DNA from: JALRBM01 sp964615445
GTDB taxonomy: Bacteria > Patescibacteriota > Saccharimonadia > Saccharimonadales > Saccharimonadaceae
Direction: 5' to 3'
NCBI GenBank assembly: GCA_964615445.1
Contig: CAZTOK010000005.1
Span: 1-61,513, forward strand
DNA: 61,513 nt
The position numbers and the translations under genes were made by a program. Each line of letters begins with the position of its first letter. The stretch's first letter is position 1. The notes under the pieces are model-generated. The model had not been told where the DNA came from and made no database searches. It saw only the letters and a program-made list of their open reading frames with translations. Shown one piece after another: positions 17,178 to 26,429 of the stretch.

Positions 17178-17925
17178 ACCAACTATAAAACCGATTGGCT
17201 CGCGTCTAGGCATTGCGGCCGGCCTTATGTTATGGGTATTTATTGGTTTCTTTATTGCACAATTTTTATTGGTTATTGTCATTGATGTTCTTAAGTCTGT
17301 AGGTATATCTTTTGCTGGAGCAAACCAGAATGTCGCTAATTCAATACTCGCAGCACTGATTTATATGTTGACTATTGCCATAGTCATTGGCTTTCCGTGG
17401 CTTGTTAAAAAATATCGTACCACCAAAGAGGATATTGGACTTACGAGGCTTCCAACCTGGATGGATATTGGGCTAGCGCCAGCTGGATTTATCGTCTACT
17501 TTTTAGGTTCAATGCTTCTGCTATATCTCTGTTCACTTGTTTTTCCTGGCCTAAATTTAAACCAAGCTCAAGAAACAGGTTTTGGCGGGGTATTTCATAA
17601 TTATGAGCTTCTCCTTGCTTTCTTTACACTCGTTGTTCTAGCGCCATTTGCAGAAGAAGTGTTATTTCGCGGGTATCTTTATGGCAAGTTACGACAACGC
17701 GTACCTATGTGGGTGGCTGTATTGCTTACGAGCGTCTTATTTGGGGTTATTCACGGCCAATGGAATGTTGGTCTGGATGTATTTATACTAAGCATTGTTA
17801 TGTGTGCATTACGTGAAATAACTGGTAATATCTGGGCAGGGATGTTAGTGCATATGATTAAAAATAGCATTGCATTTTATATCATCTTTATTTTTCCACT
17901 TCTCTCAGTTACAATGGGAAAGTAA
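17155..17925 (+). CDS. CPBP family intramembrane metalloprotease
   Basis: This 256 aa protein has about seven or eight helices and the CPBP (Abi) motifs EEVLFRGYLYG, the His in LFGVIHGQWN and the His of VHMIKNSIAF. CPBP enzymes are Rce1-like; bacterial roles include bacteriocin immunity and maturation. I chose the ATG at 17155 rather than a TTG two codons earlier. It overlaps rseP by 23 nt and shows no SD. Confidence 0.88.
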   Translation: MSANSSDKPTIKPIGSRLGIAAGLMLWVFIGFFIAQFLLVIVIDVLKSVGISFAGANQNVANSILAALIYMLTIAIVIGFPWLVKKYRTTKEDIGLTRLPTWMDIGLAPAGFIVYFLGSMLLLYLCSLVFPGLNLNQAQETGFGGVFHNYELLLAFFTLVVLAPFAEEVLFRGYLYGKLRQRVPMWVAVLLTSVLFGVIHGQWNVGLDVFILSIVMCALREITGNIWAGMLVHMIKNSIAFYIIFIFPLLSVTMGK

Positions 17926-18023
17926 TGACGATAGCTATCGCTTTAACTTTTACTCCTCGTACGCCGGCTTGCCGGTAAGTTTCCTTTTCTGACCATACTT
18001 TTAATAATGTAACAAGGAGTATT

Positions 18024-19271
18024 ATGCGAGTATCTCAACTCTTCACCAAAACAAGTAAAACCGCACCAGCTGACGAAGTAGCTAGAAACGCCCAGCTACT
18101 TATTCGTGCAGGGTTTGTTCATAAAGAAATGGCGGGCGTATATGCATATCTACCCCTTGGGTTGCGTGTACTTGAAAATATTAAAAAAATTGTTCGTGAA
18201 GAAATGAATGATATTGGCGGTCAAGAGGTAATGATGACCTCTTTGCAACCAAAAGATATTTTTGAAAAAACCGATAGATGGGATGATACTAAAGTTGACA
18301 ACTGGTTTAAGACTAAGTTGGCAAACGGTACCGAACTTGGCCTTGGTTTAACGCATGAAGAGCCTATCGTCGATGCACTTAGTGCGTATGTTAATTCATA
18401 TAAAGATTTGCCAATTTTTGTTTATCAAATCCAAAATAAGTTTAGGAATGAGCTGCGTGCTAAAAGTGGATTGTTGCGTGGGCGTGAATTTGTCATGAAG
18501 GACATGTACTCGCTCGCTCGTTCCCAAGAGGAGCACATCGAGCTTTATGAACGTGCAGCATCGGCATATCAGCGGGTGTACGAACGCCTTGGTATTGGGG
18601 ATATTACATATCGAACCGCTGCAGATGGTGGAATTTTTACTAAGCGTTTTAGCGACGAGTTTCAGACACTGAGTGAAATTGGTGAAGATATCATTTATAT
18701 AGATGAAGAGAAACGCCTCGCAGTTAACGAGGAAGTATACACGGATGAAAATCTGCAGAAGCTGGGCTTTGATAAATCCAAACTAGTTAAGAAGAAGGGT
18801 GTTGAGGTGGGGAATATTTTTCCTCTTGAAACTAAATATACCGATGCACTTGACGTGTACTACATGGATGAAAAAGGCGAAAAGCAACAGATCATTATGG
18901 GGTGCTATGGTATTGGTGTGAGTCGTTTAGTAGGAGTGTTGGCTGAGCATTTTAGTGACGACAAAGGCCTCGTATGGCCAGAGGCTGTGGCGCCATTTAG
19001 GGTATATCTAGTAAGGATTGGCGGGCAGGAGGCTGTCCGGTATGCTGATGAGTTATACGAAGAACTTAAAGCCAAAGGTATTGAAGTGCTCTATGATGAT
19101 CGGGATGAACGACCCGGTGCAAAATTCGCTGATGCTGAGCTTATGGGTATCCCTTACCGTGTAACTGTGAGCGACCGTCTTATAAAGACCGGAACCTATG
19201 AATATACACCTCGTATGAGTGGGTTAACAGAGGTGTTGACACAAGAAGCACTGCTTGCTAAACTTAGTTGA
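18024..19271 (+). CDS. proS: Prolyl-tRNA synthetase, short form
   Basis: This 415 aa class II synthetase charges tRNA-Pro. Motif 2 is FRNELRAKSGLLRGREFVMKD (split here by the family's usual spacing), motif 3 is GCYGIGVSRLVG, and a C-terminal anticodon domain follows. The bacterial editing insertion of about 180 aa is absent, so misacylated Ala-tRNA-Pro would need trans editing. AAGGAG precedes the ATG. The gap 17926-18023 contains the palindrome CGATAGCTATCG (17930-17941) and a TAATAAT box. Confidence 0.95.
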   Translation: MRVSQLFTKTSKTAPADEVARNAQLLIRAGFVHKEMAGVYAYLPLGLRVLENIKKIVREEMNDIGGQEVMMTSLQPKDIFEKTDRWDDTKVDNWFKTKLANGTELGLGLTHEEPIVDALSAYVNSYKDLPIFVYQIQNKFRNELRAKSGLLRGREFVMKDMYSLARSQEEHIELYERAASAYQRVYERLGIGDITYRTAADGGIFTKRFSDEFQTLSEIGEDIIYIDEEKRLAVNEEVYTDENLQKLGFDKSKLVKKKGVEVGNIFPLETKYTDALDVYYMDEKGEKQQIIMGCYGIGVSRLVGVLAEHFSDDKGLVWPEAVAPFRVYLVRIGGQEAVRYADELYEELKAKGIEVLYDDRDERPGAKFADAELMGIPYRVTVSDRLIKTGTYEYTPRMSGLTEVLTQEALLAKLS

Positions 19272-19315
19272 TTGTAGGCGAGGTGCCACAATTATATTTC
19301 TATTTTTAGCATATA

Positions 19316-19327
19316 GCGTCTAGACGC
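19316..19327. repeat. Perfect 12 bp palindrome before greA
   Basis: GCGTCTAGACGC is a perfect palindrome about 27 nt before the greA ATG. It may be an operator; there is no T run to suggest a terminator. Confidence 0.5.
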
Positions 19328-19353
19328 ATTGATATATAAAAGGACAAATTATA

Positions 19354-19809
19354 ATGAAAAAACTATACCAAATAACTGACGAAGGCAAAAAAGAACTTGA
19401 AGCAGAACTTGAGGAGCTTAAGGGACGACGTGGTGATATTGCTGACAAAATTGCCGAAGCGCGTGATTTTGGTGACCTTAGTGAGAATGCCGAGTACGAT
19501 AGCGCTCGTGAAGAGCAAGGCCTCCTTGAAAGTCGCATTGCTGAGATTGAAGACATTCTTCTTAATGCCGAGCTCATTAAAGCCGGTAAAAGTTCAAAGG
19601 TTAGCCTTGGAAGTAAAGTAGAATTAAAAACTGGCAAAAAAACAGTGATATACACCGTTGTTGGCCCTGTTGAAGCTGATCCAATTGAAGGTAAAATTAG
19701 TAACGAATCACCAATTGGCGAAGCGCTCATGGGTAAAAAAGTAGGTGACAAAGTCGCCACCGCCACCCCTAAGGGTGAAACTGTTTACGAAATTGTCTCA
19801 ATTTCTTAA
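19354..19809 (+). CDS. greA: Transcription elongation factor GreA
   Basis: This 151 aa protein rescues backtracked RNA polymerase. The coiled-coil N-terminus carries the catalytic acidic tip in ARDFGDLSENAEYDSAREEQ, and the C-terminal FKBP-like domain has ISNESPIGEALMGKKVGD. AAGGA precedes the ATG at moderate distance. Confidence 0.96.
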   Translation: MKKLYQITDEGKKELEAELEELKGRRGDIADKIAEARDFGDLSENAEYDSAREEQGLLESRIAEIEDILLNAELIKAGKSSKVSLGSKVELKTGKKTVIYTVVGPVEADPIEGKISNESPIGEALMGKKVGDKVATATPKGETVYEIVSIS

Positions 19810-20190
19810 CTACCGCTTGTATGCCGAGTTAATATAATTAGTAACGTCTCTTTTGTTATGGGTAAAAAGCGTATATACGGGTGCGTAAAACCGAGGCTCT
19901 ACCTCTTCGATTAGCTGAGGTGCAGGCGTAAGGTGTGAACCTTCCTCTATGGAATGACGAGAATGCAATCGAGGTGGGCGAATGGCTGTTGCGCCAATTT
20001 CGACGGTCGTAAGTTGAGCGGAATCGTATGGCTGAAGAGCATGTACGCCGTTAAATTCCAGCTTAGATATTTGTGGTAGTGTCCGTGTTCTCTCTACGGC
20101 CAACAAAATAGCACTCCCCAGTCCTCGAACCGCTTTTTTTGGTAGTTCGGACGTAATGCGGAGTGCTTCAGGTGCATGGATACTAACCAT
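19810..20190 (-). CDS. Hypothetical 126 aa protein
   Basis: This 126 aa protein has no recognised domain. The N-terminal half (MVSIHAPEALRITSELPKK... AILLAVERTRTLP) could fold into a helix, while the C-terminal half is rich in Pro, His and Arg. The start is set by a consensus promoter whose -35 (20224-20229) covers the longer start, leaving the ATG at 20190, 10 nt after the -10. It converges directly on greA. Confidence 0.6.
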   Translation of the reverse strand: MVSIHAPEALRITSELPKKAVRGLGSAILLAVERTRTLPQISKLEFNGVHALQPYDSAQLTTVEIGATAIRPPRLHSRHSIEEGSHLTPAPQLIEEVEPRFYAPVYTLFTHNKRDVTNYINSAYKR

Positions 20191-20200
20191 AATAAATAAT

Positions 20201-20229
20201 AGAATAGCATAGTGATTATGTTTTGTCAA
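20201..20229 (-). promoter_or_regulatory. Consensus promoter of the 126 aa gene
   Basis: TTGACA (20224-20229), 17 bp, TATTCT (20201-20206) on the minus strand. The -10 ends 10 nt before the ATG and no SD is present. Confidence 0.7.
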
Positions 20230-20293
20230 TACACATCGTATAGTGTGCTAAGAGTGGTATGTAATACAGAGGTATGCTACAGTTAAAGACAGT

Positions 20294-21805
20294 ATGGCAA
20301 CACTTCAAGATTATCGTGATGAACGACTTCGAAAACTCGAAGCATTAAAAGACCTGGGTATTAATCCATATCCAGCAGAAAGTCATCGTACCCATAATAC
20401 GAGCGACATTACTGCTCATTTTGATGACATGGAAGGTAAGCATGTAACAATTGCCGGCCGAATTATCGGTCTTCGTAAGTTTGGCAAACTTGCGTTCATT
20501 GTGTTAAAAGACTATTCTGGCACCATTCAATTATTTTTGCGTGACGGTGATGTCGCTTTACTTGACGCCACACAGAATAGAATCGGTATGAAAGAATTGC
20601 CACTCCTTGATACGGGTGATTTTATTGAAGCGAGCGGCGAAGTGATCAAAACAAAAACAGGCGAAATTTCGATTGGCGTAAAAGAGCTGGGACTTCTCAC
20701 AAAAGCCCTGCGACCTATGCCAACTGAGCTAACAAATAAAGAAGAACGGCTGCGTCGCCGCTATATTGATATGAATGTAAACCAAGAGGTACGCGACCGT
20801 TTTATGCGTCGCAGTAAATTTTGGCAAGCAACTCGTGATTTCTTGAACGAGAATGGCTTTATTGAAGTAAACGTTCCGGTGCTTGAACATACGACAGGAG
20901 GCGCTGATGCTAATCCATTCATTACACACATGGATGCGCTTGATCAAGATTTCTATCTACGTATTAGCCATGAACTTCCATTGAAACGGCTTCTCGGTGC
21001 CGGGTTTGAAAAGGTGTATGATATTGGACCGCGTTTTAGGAACGAAAATTATAGTGATGAACATCTGCCAGAGCATGTCGCCATGGAATTCTACTGGGCC
21101 TATGTTGATTGGATAAAAGGCATGGATTTCATGGAAGATCTAATGAAGTATGTTTTAAAAGGAACATTTGGTACGTTGCAATTTAAACTAGGTAGTGGTA
21201 AATTTGATGTTGATTTAGACAAAAAATGGGAACGCTGGGATTATGCGGAGACTATCCAAAAGCGCTACGGCATAGATATTTTTAATTGTACAATTGATGA
21301 TGTTAAAAAAGCGCTTACTGATAACAAGCTAGAAGTAGAACAAACCGAAAACAAAGCACGCGGCATCGATAAGCTTTGGAAAAATATACGAAAAGATGTG
21401 ACTGGCCCTATTTGGCTTATTAATACACCGCTGTTTATTAGTCCACTAGCGAAAAAGAACTCTGATCGTCCTGAAACTACGCAGCGATTTCAAGCAGTGA
21501 TTGCCGGTAGTGAATTGACTAACGACTTTTCGGAATTGAATGATCCTATTGATCAGCTGAATCGTTTTAAAGAACAGCAAGCTATGCGCGAGGCGGGTGA
21601 TGACGAGGCGATGATGCTCGATATTGATTTTGTTGAAATGCTTGAATATGGCATGCCGCCCGCCTGTGGATTTAGCTATAGCGAGCGTCTTTTTTGGATA
21701 TTTGAAGGAGTGAGTGCACGCGAAGGGGTGGTGTTTCCGCAACTGCGAACGGAATTTGACGGCACCACGCGGGAAATTTACCCAGACATAAAACTTGGCA
21801 GATAA
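20294..21805 (+). CDS. lysS: Lysyl-tRNA synthetase, class II
   Basis: This 503 aa enzyme has an N-terminal OB-fold anticodon domain (VTIAGRIIGLRKFGKLAF) and a class II core with RRRYIDMNVN, motif 2 FRNENYSDEHLPEHVAMEFYWAY (shown here as landmarks) and motif 3 near the C-terminus (EGVVFPQLR region). A TACAGT box ends 10 nt before the ATG and there is no clear SD. Confidence 0.95.
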   Translation: MATLQDYRDERLRKLEALKDLGINPYPAESHRTHNTSDITAHFDDMEGKHVTIAGRIIGLRKFGKLAFIVLKDYSGTIQLFLRDGDVALLDATQNRIGMKELPLLDTGDFIEASGEVIKTKTGEISIGVKELGLLTKALRPMPTELTNKEERLRRRYIDMNVNQEVRDRFMRRSKFWQATRDFLNENGFIEVNVPVLEHTTGGADANPFITHMDALDQDFYLRISHELPLKRLLGAGFEKVYDIGPRFRNENYSDEHLPEHVAMEFYWAYVDWIKGMDFMEDLMKYVLKGTFGTLQFKLGSGKFDVDLDKKWERWDYAETIQKRYGIDIFNCTIDDVKKALTDNKLEVEQTENKARGIDKLWKNIRKDVTGPIWLINTPLFISPLAKKNSDRPETTQRFQAVIAGSELTNDFSELNDPIDQLNRFKEQQAMREAGDDEAMMLDIDFVEMLEYGMPPACGFSYSERLFWIFEGVSAREGVVFPQLRTEFDGTTREIYPDIKLGR

Positions 21806-21826
21806 AACGCTTGTCATCTTCTGAAC

Positions 21827-21853
21827 TATTTACTATACTAAGTATAGTAAATA
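21827..21853. promoter_or_regulatory. Perfect 13+13 bp inverted repeat, probable operator over the -10
   Basis: TATTTACTATACT (21827-21839), one central A, AGTATAGTAAATA (21841-21853). The repeat contains TATACT and TATAGT -10-like boxes just upstream of the FMN reductase RBS (GAAAGGGAT). Part of the right arm also occurs in the lepB promoter. Confidence 0.65.
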
Positions 21854-21866
21854 ACGAAAGGGATAC

Positions 21867-22409
21867 ATGACTAATATTGCTGTTTTTGTGGGCAGTTTAC
21901 GCGCGCACTCATTTAACAAATCACTTGCGACAACGCTTGAAAAGTCGGCCAGTAAAGGTGTCACATTTCACTATGCAGATATTAACCTGCCACTTTTTAA
22001 TCAAGATTTAGAAGCAACATATCCAGCCGAAGCACAGCGTGGTAAAGATATCGTAGAGGCTGCTGATGGGGTATTATTTATTACACCCGAATTTAACCGA
22101 AGTATTCCGGGCGTGCTTAAAAATGCTGTCGATTGGATCAGCAGGCCTTGGGGGCATAATTCTTTTGCTGGTAAACCCACGGCAATTACTGGTGCAACGG
22201 TAAGCCCGGTAGGGACGGCATTGGCTCAGTATAGCTTGCGACAAGCAATGACATACCTTGATGTCAAACTAATGGGTGCACCAGAGCTTATGATAGCTGG
22301 GGCAGGGGACGTATTTACTGAAGACGGAACGCTTACTGATGAGCGTTGGCTCAAAAACTGTAAGGCATTCATTGATGCCTTTGTGGCCTTTGTTGAATCG
22401 CAAAAATAG
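21867..22409 (+). CDS. NADPH-dependent FMN reductase family protein
   Basis: This 180 aa flavodoxin-fold enzyme has the phosphate-loop start VGSLRAHSFNKSLA and the family motif TPEFNRSIPGVLKNAVDWISRP. Relatives (ChrR, YieF, azoreductases) reduce quinones, chromate or azo dyes with NAD(P)H. It is a single gene with a palindromic control region upstream and a perfect terminator downstream, suggesting stress-regulated expression. Confidence 0.9.
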   Translation: MTNIAVFVGSLRAHSFNKSLATTLEKSASKGVTFHYADINLPLFNQDLEATYPAEAQRGKDIVEAADGVLFITPEFNRSIPGVLKNAVDWISRPWGHNSFAGKPTAITGATVSPVGTALAQYSLRQAMTYLDVKLMGAPELMIAGAGDVFTEDGTLTDERWLKNCKAFIDAFVAFVESQK

Positions 22410-22420
22410 CCGCGGGTTAT

Positions 22421-22455
22421 ATTAAAAAATACCTCTTAAAGAGGTATTTTTTAAT
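22421..22455. terminator. Perfect bidirectional terminator
   Basis: A perfect 17 bp stem around a single-base centre: 22421-22437 pairs with 22439-22455, with A and T runs on the outer flanks and CCTCTT/AAGAGG at the core. Confidence 0.9.
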
Positions 22456-22464
22456 ATGTCACGA

Positions 22465-22491
22465 TTGACAATCTATGGTACCTTGTATAAC
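22465..22491 (+). promoter_or_regulatory. Promoter of the PadR gene, leaderless type
   Basis: TTGACA (22465-22470), 15 bp, TATAAC (22486-22491), ending 8 nt before the ATG at 22500. The spacing is short of ideal. Confidence 0.55.
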
Positions 22492-22499
22492 ATAGAACT

Positions 22500-22844
22500 A
22501 TGAATCAAAATAGCTCCTCGGCGGAAACGTATGCCGAACAACTCGCGACACAACTTCGCAAAGGGTTTTTGGCCTACTGTGTACTTAAGGTGTGTTCGGG
22601 TGATCCCATGTATACGAGCGATATTATTAAGAGTCTTAGTGAGGCAGAGATGGTGGTGGTAGAGGGAACAATTTATCCACTTCTAAGTCGGTTGCAGAAG
22701 GATGGTCTTTTAGAGCATCAATGGCAAGAATCGGAACAGGGACCGCCGCGTAAATACTACAAGGTGACGACGCTAGGACAAGAAGTGATGGACAATGTCA
22801 CAAAAAGAATTGCAACGCTGAATACAACGCTAAAGAAGTTATAA
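22500..22844 (+). CDS. PadR family transcriptional regulator
   Basis: This 114 aa winged-helix regulator has the PadR pattern of a helical start (LRKGFLAYCVLKVC), EGTIYPLLSRLQKDGLLEHQW and the wing GPPRKYYKVTTLGQEV. Its position first in a PadR, PspC-protein, ABC ATPase, permease operon suggests it controls the module, as PadR-type genes often regulate linked transporters. Confidence 0.9.
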   Translation: MNQNSSSAETYAEQLATQLRKGFLAYCVLKVCSGDPMYTSDIIKSLSEAEMVVVEGTIYPLLSRLQKDGLLEHQWQESEQGPPRKYYKVTTLGQEVMDNVTKRIATLNTTLKKL

Positions 22845-22853
22845 GGAAAAACC

Positions 22854-24446
22854 ATGAAAGAGATTACGCGAATTCACATCGCCAAAGTGCCATACGACAT
22901 TGAACTAGTGGCGAAAAAAGAACTAGCAGCCTACCTGAAATCACTTGAGGCATATGGTGATAGTGAAGTAGTGAATGATATTGAAATTCGCATGACTGAA
23001 ATTTTAGCCGAGCGTGGTGTGAAAAAGGATGGAGTCATAACTGAAGCTGATGTATATGTTTTAAGGAAACAGCTTGGTGACCCTAGCGACTTTATGGAGA
23101 CCGGTGACATTGCAGTTGGCCCCGAGGATGTGCTGTCGGAAGAAAAACCAACGCGTAAACTATACCGTAATATAGATAATGCGGTATTTGGTGGGGTGTT
23201 GAGCGGTATTGCGGCGTATCTTAAGGTAAATCCGCTATGGGTACGGCTTATCTTTATTGTTTTGGCTTTCGGTTCGTTTGGAACAGTATTGCTTGTTTAT
23301 ATTATTTTGTGGATCGTTGTGCCACCGGCAAAGACCGCAGCTGATAGGCTGCAGATGACCGGCCGGCCTGTCACGGTTGCTTCTATTCGTGAACTCAATG
23401 AAAACGAGGTGACGAAAGATATGCCAAACGGTATGGTGCTAAGGATAGTGACGCTCCTCCTGGGTATCGGATTTGTACTTGGTGCACTGGGATCCGCTGC
23501 TATTACAACGATGGTGACAGTATCGCTTATTGTGGGTGGTCGTGTTTCCGCCGTACCTCAAGAAGAAACACTTTTCTACATTATATTTGGCTTGATGGTT
23601 GCATGTGGATTATTATTAACAGCACTTTTCATCTTTGCAGCGTATGCTTCGTTTGTTCAAAAGATTACTCGCCGAGTGCTTATTAGCATGTGTGTCGTAG
23701 TAGTGCTGGGACTAACCTCGTTTGGCACGGCGGTTGCTATCGCACAGTACATTAATGTTCATTTTGAAAAGGCTAATGCGCAGCAGCAGAGTATGGATCT
23801 TCCGGCTGACGCCTCATTTCAGGAGCTAAATGTTACCTCTGAAAGCGCAGACATTGTATATATACCTGACGCCACTATACCACACGCACAACTGCAGCGA
23901 GTGTCATCGGGTAATGTGAGTGCGTCAGTAGGAAACAATACATTAACACTCAACGTTACTGGTAAAAAATCCGATAGTTGTCTTGCGTTCTGGTGTAGCC
24001 AACCCAGGCAAGTGATAACTATTCATGGGCCATCCCTGTTACGCTTCATGGCCGGCGTGCATACATCTTTGGAATACCAAGCTGTGTCTCAGCCTCAACT
24101 AAGCGTGACTGAATCGAGTAATGCGAGCGTGACTATTTCGTCGGGTGCCATTGATACGCTTAGTACGACATTGGGTGACAAGGCGGCGCTGCTTGCCTCT
24201 AGCGCAACTGTCAATCATGCGAGTGCTGAGCTCAGTGCGGCATCGGATCTTGAGCTCGGAACGGTGGAGTCGTTAGCAGTTACCGACCAAAAAGCATGTC
24301 CTTCAGCCGTGCAATCAAAGGTAAATGTCTGGAAAATTAGTAGTAGTACGATTATGCTTAATGGAGTGACCATGGCGACAACCACGGCTAAGTCGGAATG
24401 TACGGTTATATCTATTGATAGCGAGGATGAACATGATCGAAGTTAA
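22854..24446 (+). CDS. PspC-domain membrane protein with GIN-like C-terminal domain
   Basis: This 530 aa protein has an N-terminal helical region (1-95), a PspC domain (about 100-165: KLYRNIDNAVFGGVLSGIAAYLKV then a helix ending WIVVPPA), three more helices (about 195-300) and a large extracellular C-terminal domain resembling the auto-transporter adhesin head GIN/DUF2807 fold (repeated V.I....S/A pattern). PspC proteins sense envelope stress. AAGGA precedes the ATG. It overlaps the next gene by 14 nt. Confidence 0.83.
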   Translation: MKEITRIHIAKVPYDIELVAKKELAAYLKSLEAYGDSEVVNDIEIRMTEILAERGVKKDGVITEADVYVLRKQLGDPSDFMETGDIAVGPEDVLSEEKPTRKLYRNIDNAVFGGVLSGIAAYLKVNPLWVRLIFIVLAFGSFGTVLLVYIILWIVVPPAKTAADRLQMTGRPVTVASIRELNENEVTKDMPNGMVLRIVTLLLGIGFVLGALGSAAITTMVTVSLIVGGRVSAVPQEETLFYIIFGLMVACGLLLTALFIFAAYASFVQKITRRVLISMCVVVVLGLTSFGTAVAIAQYINVHFEKANAQQQSMDLPADASFQELNVTSESADIVYIPDATIPHAQLQRVSSGNVSASVGNNTLTLNVTGKKSDSCLAFWCSQPRQVITIHGPSLLRFMAGVHTSLEYQAVSQPQLSVTESSNASVTISSGAIDTLSTTLGDKAALLASSATVNHASAELSAASDLELGTVESLAVTDQKACPSAVQSKVNVWKISSSTIMLNGVTMATTTAKSECTVISIDSEDEHDRS

Positions 24447-25125
24447 TCATATTACCAAAACGTATGGTAAAAAGAGCAACAGCTTTACAGCTTTAAAAGA
24501 CATTAGTTTTACTATTCCTGATGGTGCGAGCGTCGCTATCATTGGAAAGTCTGGATCGGGTAAGTCGACACTTATGCACGCCATGAGCGGGCTAGATCGA
24601 CCGGAAAAAGGCCAAGTGATAATTAATGGTAAAGATATTCTCACGCTAAAAACAAAGCAAGTGGATGCATTTCGCGCTCACCAAATGAGTTTTATTTTTC
24701 AGAGCTTTTTTGTCCAGGCAAATGAAACATGTTATGACAACGTCAGTTTGCCGCTTGAAATTGCTAATGTACCAGCTGTAAAGCGACGCAAAAAAATTGA
24801 TATGGCTCTTCAGGCAGTAGAGCTGCTCGACAAGAAAAAATCACGTGCGCGCAATCTCTCGGGTGGACAAAAACAACGTCTTGCTATTGCTCGGGCAATT
24901 GTTAATGACCCAAAAATTCTTTTTGCCGATGAGCCTACGGGTAATCTTGATTCTGCAACCGGCGAAGTCATCGAGAAATTGCTATTTAGCTACAATAAGA
25001 ATGAGGGTGCGACGCTTATTATCGTAACGCACGACGGCGACCTTGCGGCAAAATGCGATATGCAAATTCACATTAAAGATGGTGTGATTGAGAAAATAAC
25101 TCAGTCGAAGAAGGGAACGAAATAA
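24433..25125 (+). CDS. ABC transporter ATPase, MacB/LolD type
   Basis: This 230 aa ATPase has Walker A GKSGSGKST, signature NLSGGQKQRLAIARA and Walker B ILFADEPTGNLDSATG. MacB/LolD-type ATPases pair with a FtsX-like permease, and that permease is the next gene. GAGG just upstream supports the ATG at 24433; an ATG at 24427 and a TTG at 24415 are alternatives. Confidence 0.93.
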   Translation: MIEVNHITKTYGKKSNSFTALKDISFTIPDGASVAIIGKSGSGKSTLMHAMSGLDRPEKGQVIINGKDILTLKTKQVDAFRAHQMSFIFQSFFVQANETCYDNVSLPLEIANVPAVKRRKKIDMALQAVELLDKKKSRARNLSGGQKQRLAIARAIVNDPKILFADEPTGNLDSATGEVIEKLLFSYNKNEGATLIIVTHDGDLAAKCDMQIHIKDGVIEKITQSKKGTK

Positions 25126-26402
25126 TGAGAATCCGAGATACTGTTCGCCGAGCAGGGCGAAGTTTACGTCAGGCGAAGGCGCGTACACTCCTCACAAGTC
25201 TTGCTATTAGTGTTGGCGCCTTTACGGTTACCCTGGCGCTTGCTGCCGGAGCGGGTGGTCAAGCATATACAGACTCGCTTATTAAGAACAATGGTGACGC
25301 CAAGCACCTTTCAATATTCGCTAAGGCAAATAACCAAAGTGATATACCAAAAGAGTATGGTGCAGATGACGGGAGCGGCGCAAAACAAGGTGTATTGACC
25401 GATCATGATGTGACAAAAATTAAAAATACAGCTGGTGTTTCTGAGATTACGCCTGCCTACAGTATTAACGCTGCCTATATGACACGCGGTGGCGGTGCAA
25501 AAAAATACGATACCACCATCAGTATTAAGGCTGACCGTACAACATTACCGCTTTCGACTGGCTCACTCCCAAACAATCAAGTGCCTGATGGCAGCGTGGT
25601 TATTCCTGAAGATTATTTAGGGGTGCTTGGGTTTAAAGACGCGCAGGATGCCATTGGTAAAGCGTTGACGGTTCATATTGAAAAACCCTCTCTTATGGTA
25701 GGCTACCCAAGTACACAGTCTGAAGACAAAACGTTTACAGTTGCGGCTGTCGATAAAAAATCGACCACGGTTATTCAATATCAGGCAGCACTACGTATTT
25801 CAGTAAATGATGGTAAGGCAATTTACGACTATCAGACAGCTGGCATTCCTCAGAGTGATCAATATTATGCTATTAACGTACGTGTAGCTGACGATGCTGA
25901 TGTGAAAGCGGTGCAGCAGGCAATTGAGAAGCAGGGGTATACAGTGTTCTCTCTGCAAGATCTTCAGCAGACGCTTTTTCAGTTTATTAATATTGTGCAG
26001 TGGGGCGCAGCGGGCTTTGGTTTCTTAGCTATTCTTGCTTCGGTCTTTGGGATTATTAACACCCAGTACATTAGTGTTCTTGAGCGAACTCAGCAGATTG
26101 GACTCATGAAGGCACTTGGCGCTCGTCGCAAGGATGTTGGCCGATTGTTTCGCTATGAGGCTGCATTGGTTGGCTTTTTGGGTGGTGCTATTGGCACACT
26201 TCTTGCCTCGGCAACGAGTCTTTTTAACCCTGCAATCGCTAAGGCGCTCAATTTGGAAGAGGGGACGGCGTTGCTTCAGTTTAGTCCAATTACAAGCATA
26301 GTACTCATTATAAGCCTTATGGTTATCGCGGTGCTGGCTGGCTATTTTCCATCCAGAAAAGCTGCCAAACTCGACCCAATTGAAGCGCTTCGTACCGAAT
26401 AG
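25125..26402 (+). CDS. MacB/FtsX-like ABC transporter permease
   Basis: This 425 aa protein has an N-terminal helix (about 18-40), a large extracellular MacB periplasmic-core-like domain and three C-terminal helices with GLMKALGARRKDVGRLFRYE, typical of FtsX-like permeases. Such mechanotransmitters move lipoproteins, peptides or drugs, or signal envelope stress. Its start overlaps the ATPase stop by one base. Confidence 0.92.
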   Translation: MRIRDTVRRAGRSLRQAKARTLLTSLAISVGAFTVTLALAAGAGGQAYTDSLIKNNGDAKHLSIFAKANNQSDIPKEYGADDGSGAKQGVLTDHDVTKIKNTAGVSEITPAYSINAAYMTRGGGAKKYDTTISIKADRTTLPLSTGSLPNNQVPDGSVVIPEDYLGVLGFKDAQDAIGKALTVHIEKPSLMVGYPSTQSEDKTFTVAAVDKKSTTVIQYQAALRISVNDGKAIYDYQTAGIPQSDQYYAINVRVADDADVKAVQQAIEKQGYTVFSLQDLQQTLFQFINIVQWGAAGFGFLAILASVFGIINTQYISVLERTQQIGLMKALGARRKDVGRLFRYEAALVGFLGGAIGTLLASATSLFNPAIAKALNLEEGTALLQFSPITSIVLIISLMVIAVLAGYFPSRKAAKLDPIEALRTE

Positions 26403-26416
26403 CCCCTAAGAGGTGG

Positions 26417-26422
26417 TATAAT
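26417..26422 (+). promoter_or_regulatory. Extended -10 of serS, leaderless type
   Basis: TGG-TATAAT ends 7 nt before the serS ATG at 26430 with no RBS. Confidence 0.65.
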
Positions 26423-26429
26423 AAAGCCC

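Noticed and set aside
17950..18023. Anti-SD pairing ACTCCT/AGGAGT in the proS leader
   Set aside because: A TAATAAT box lies between the two segments, so the upstream half is probably not transcribed.
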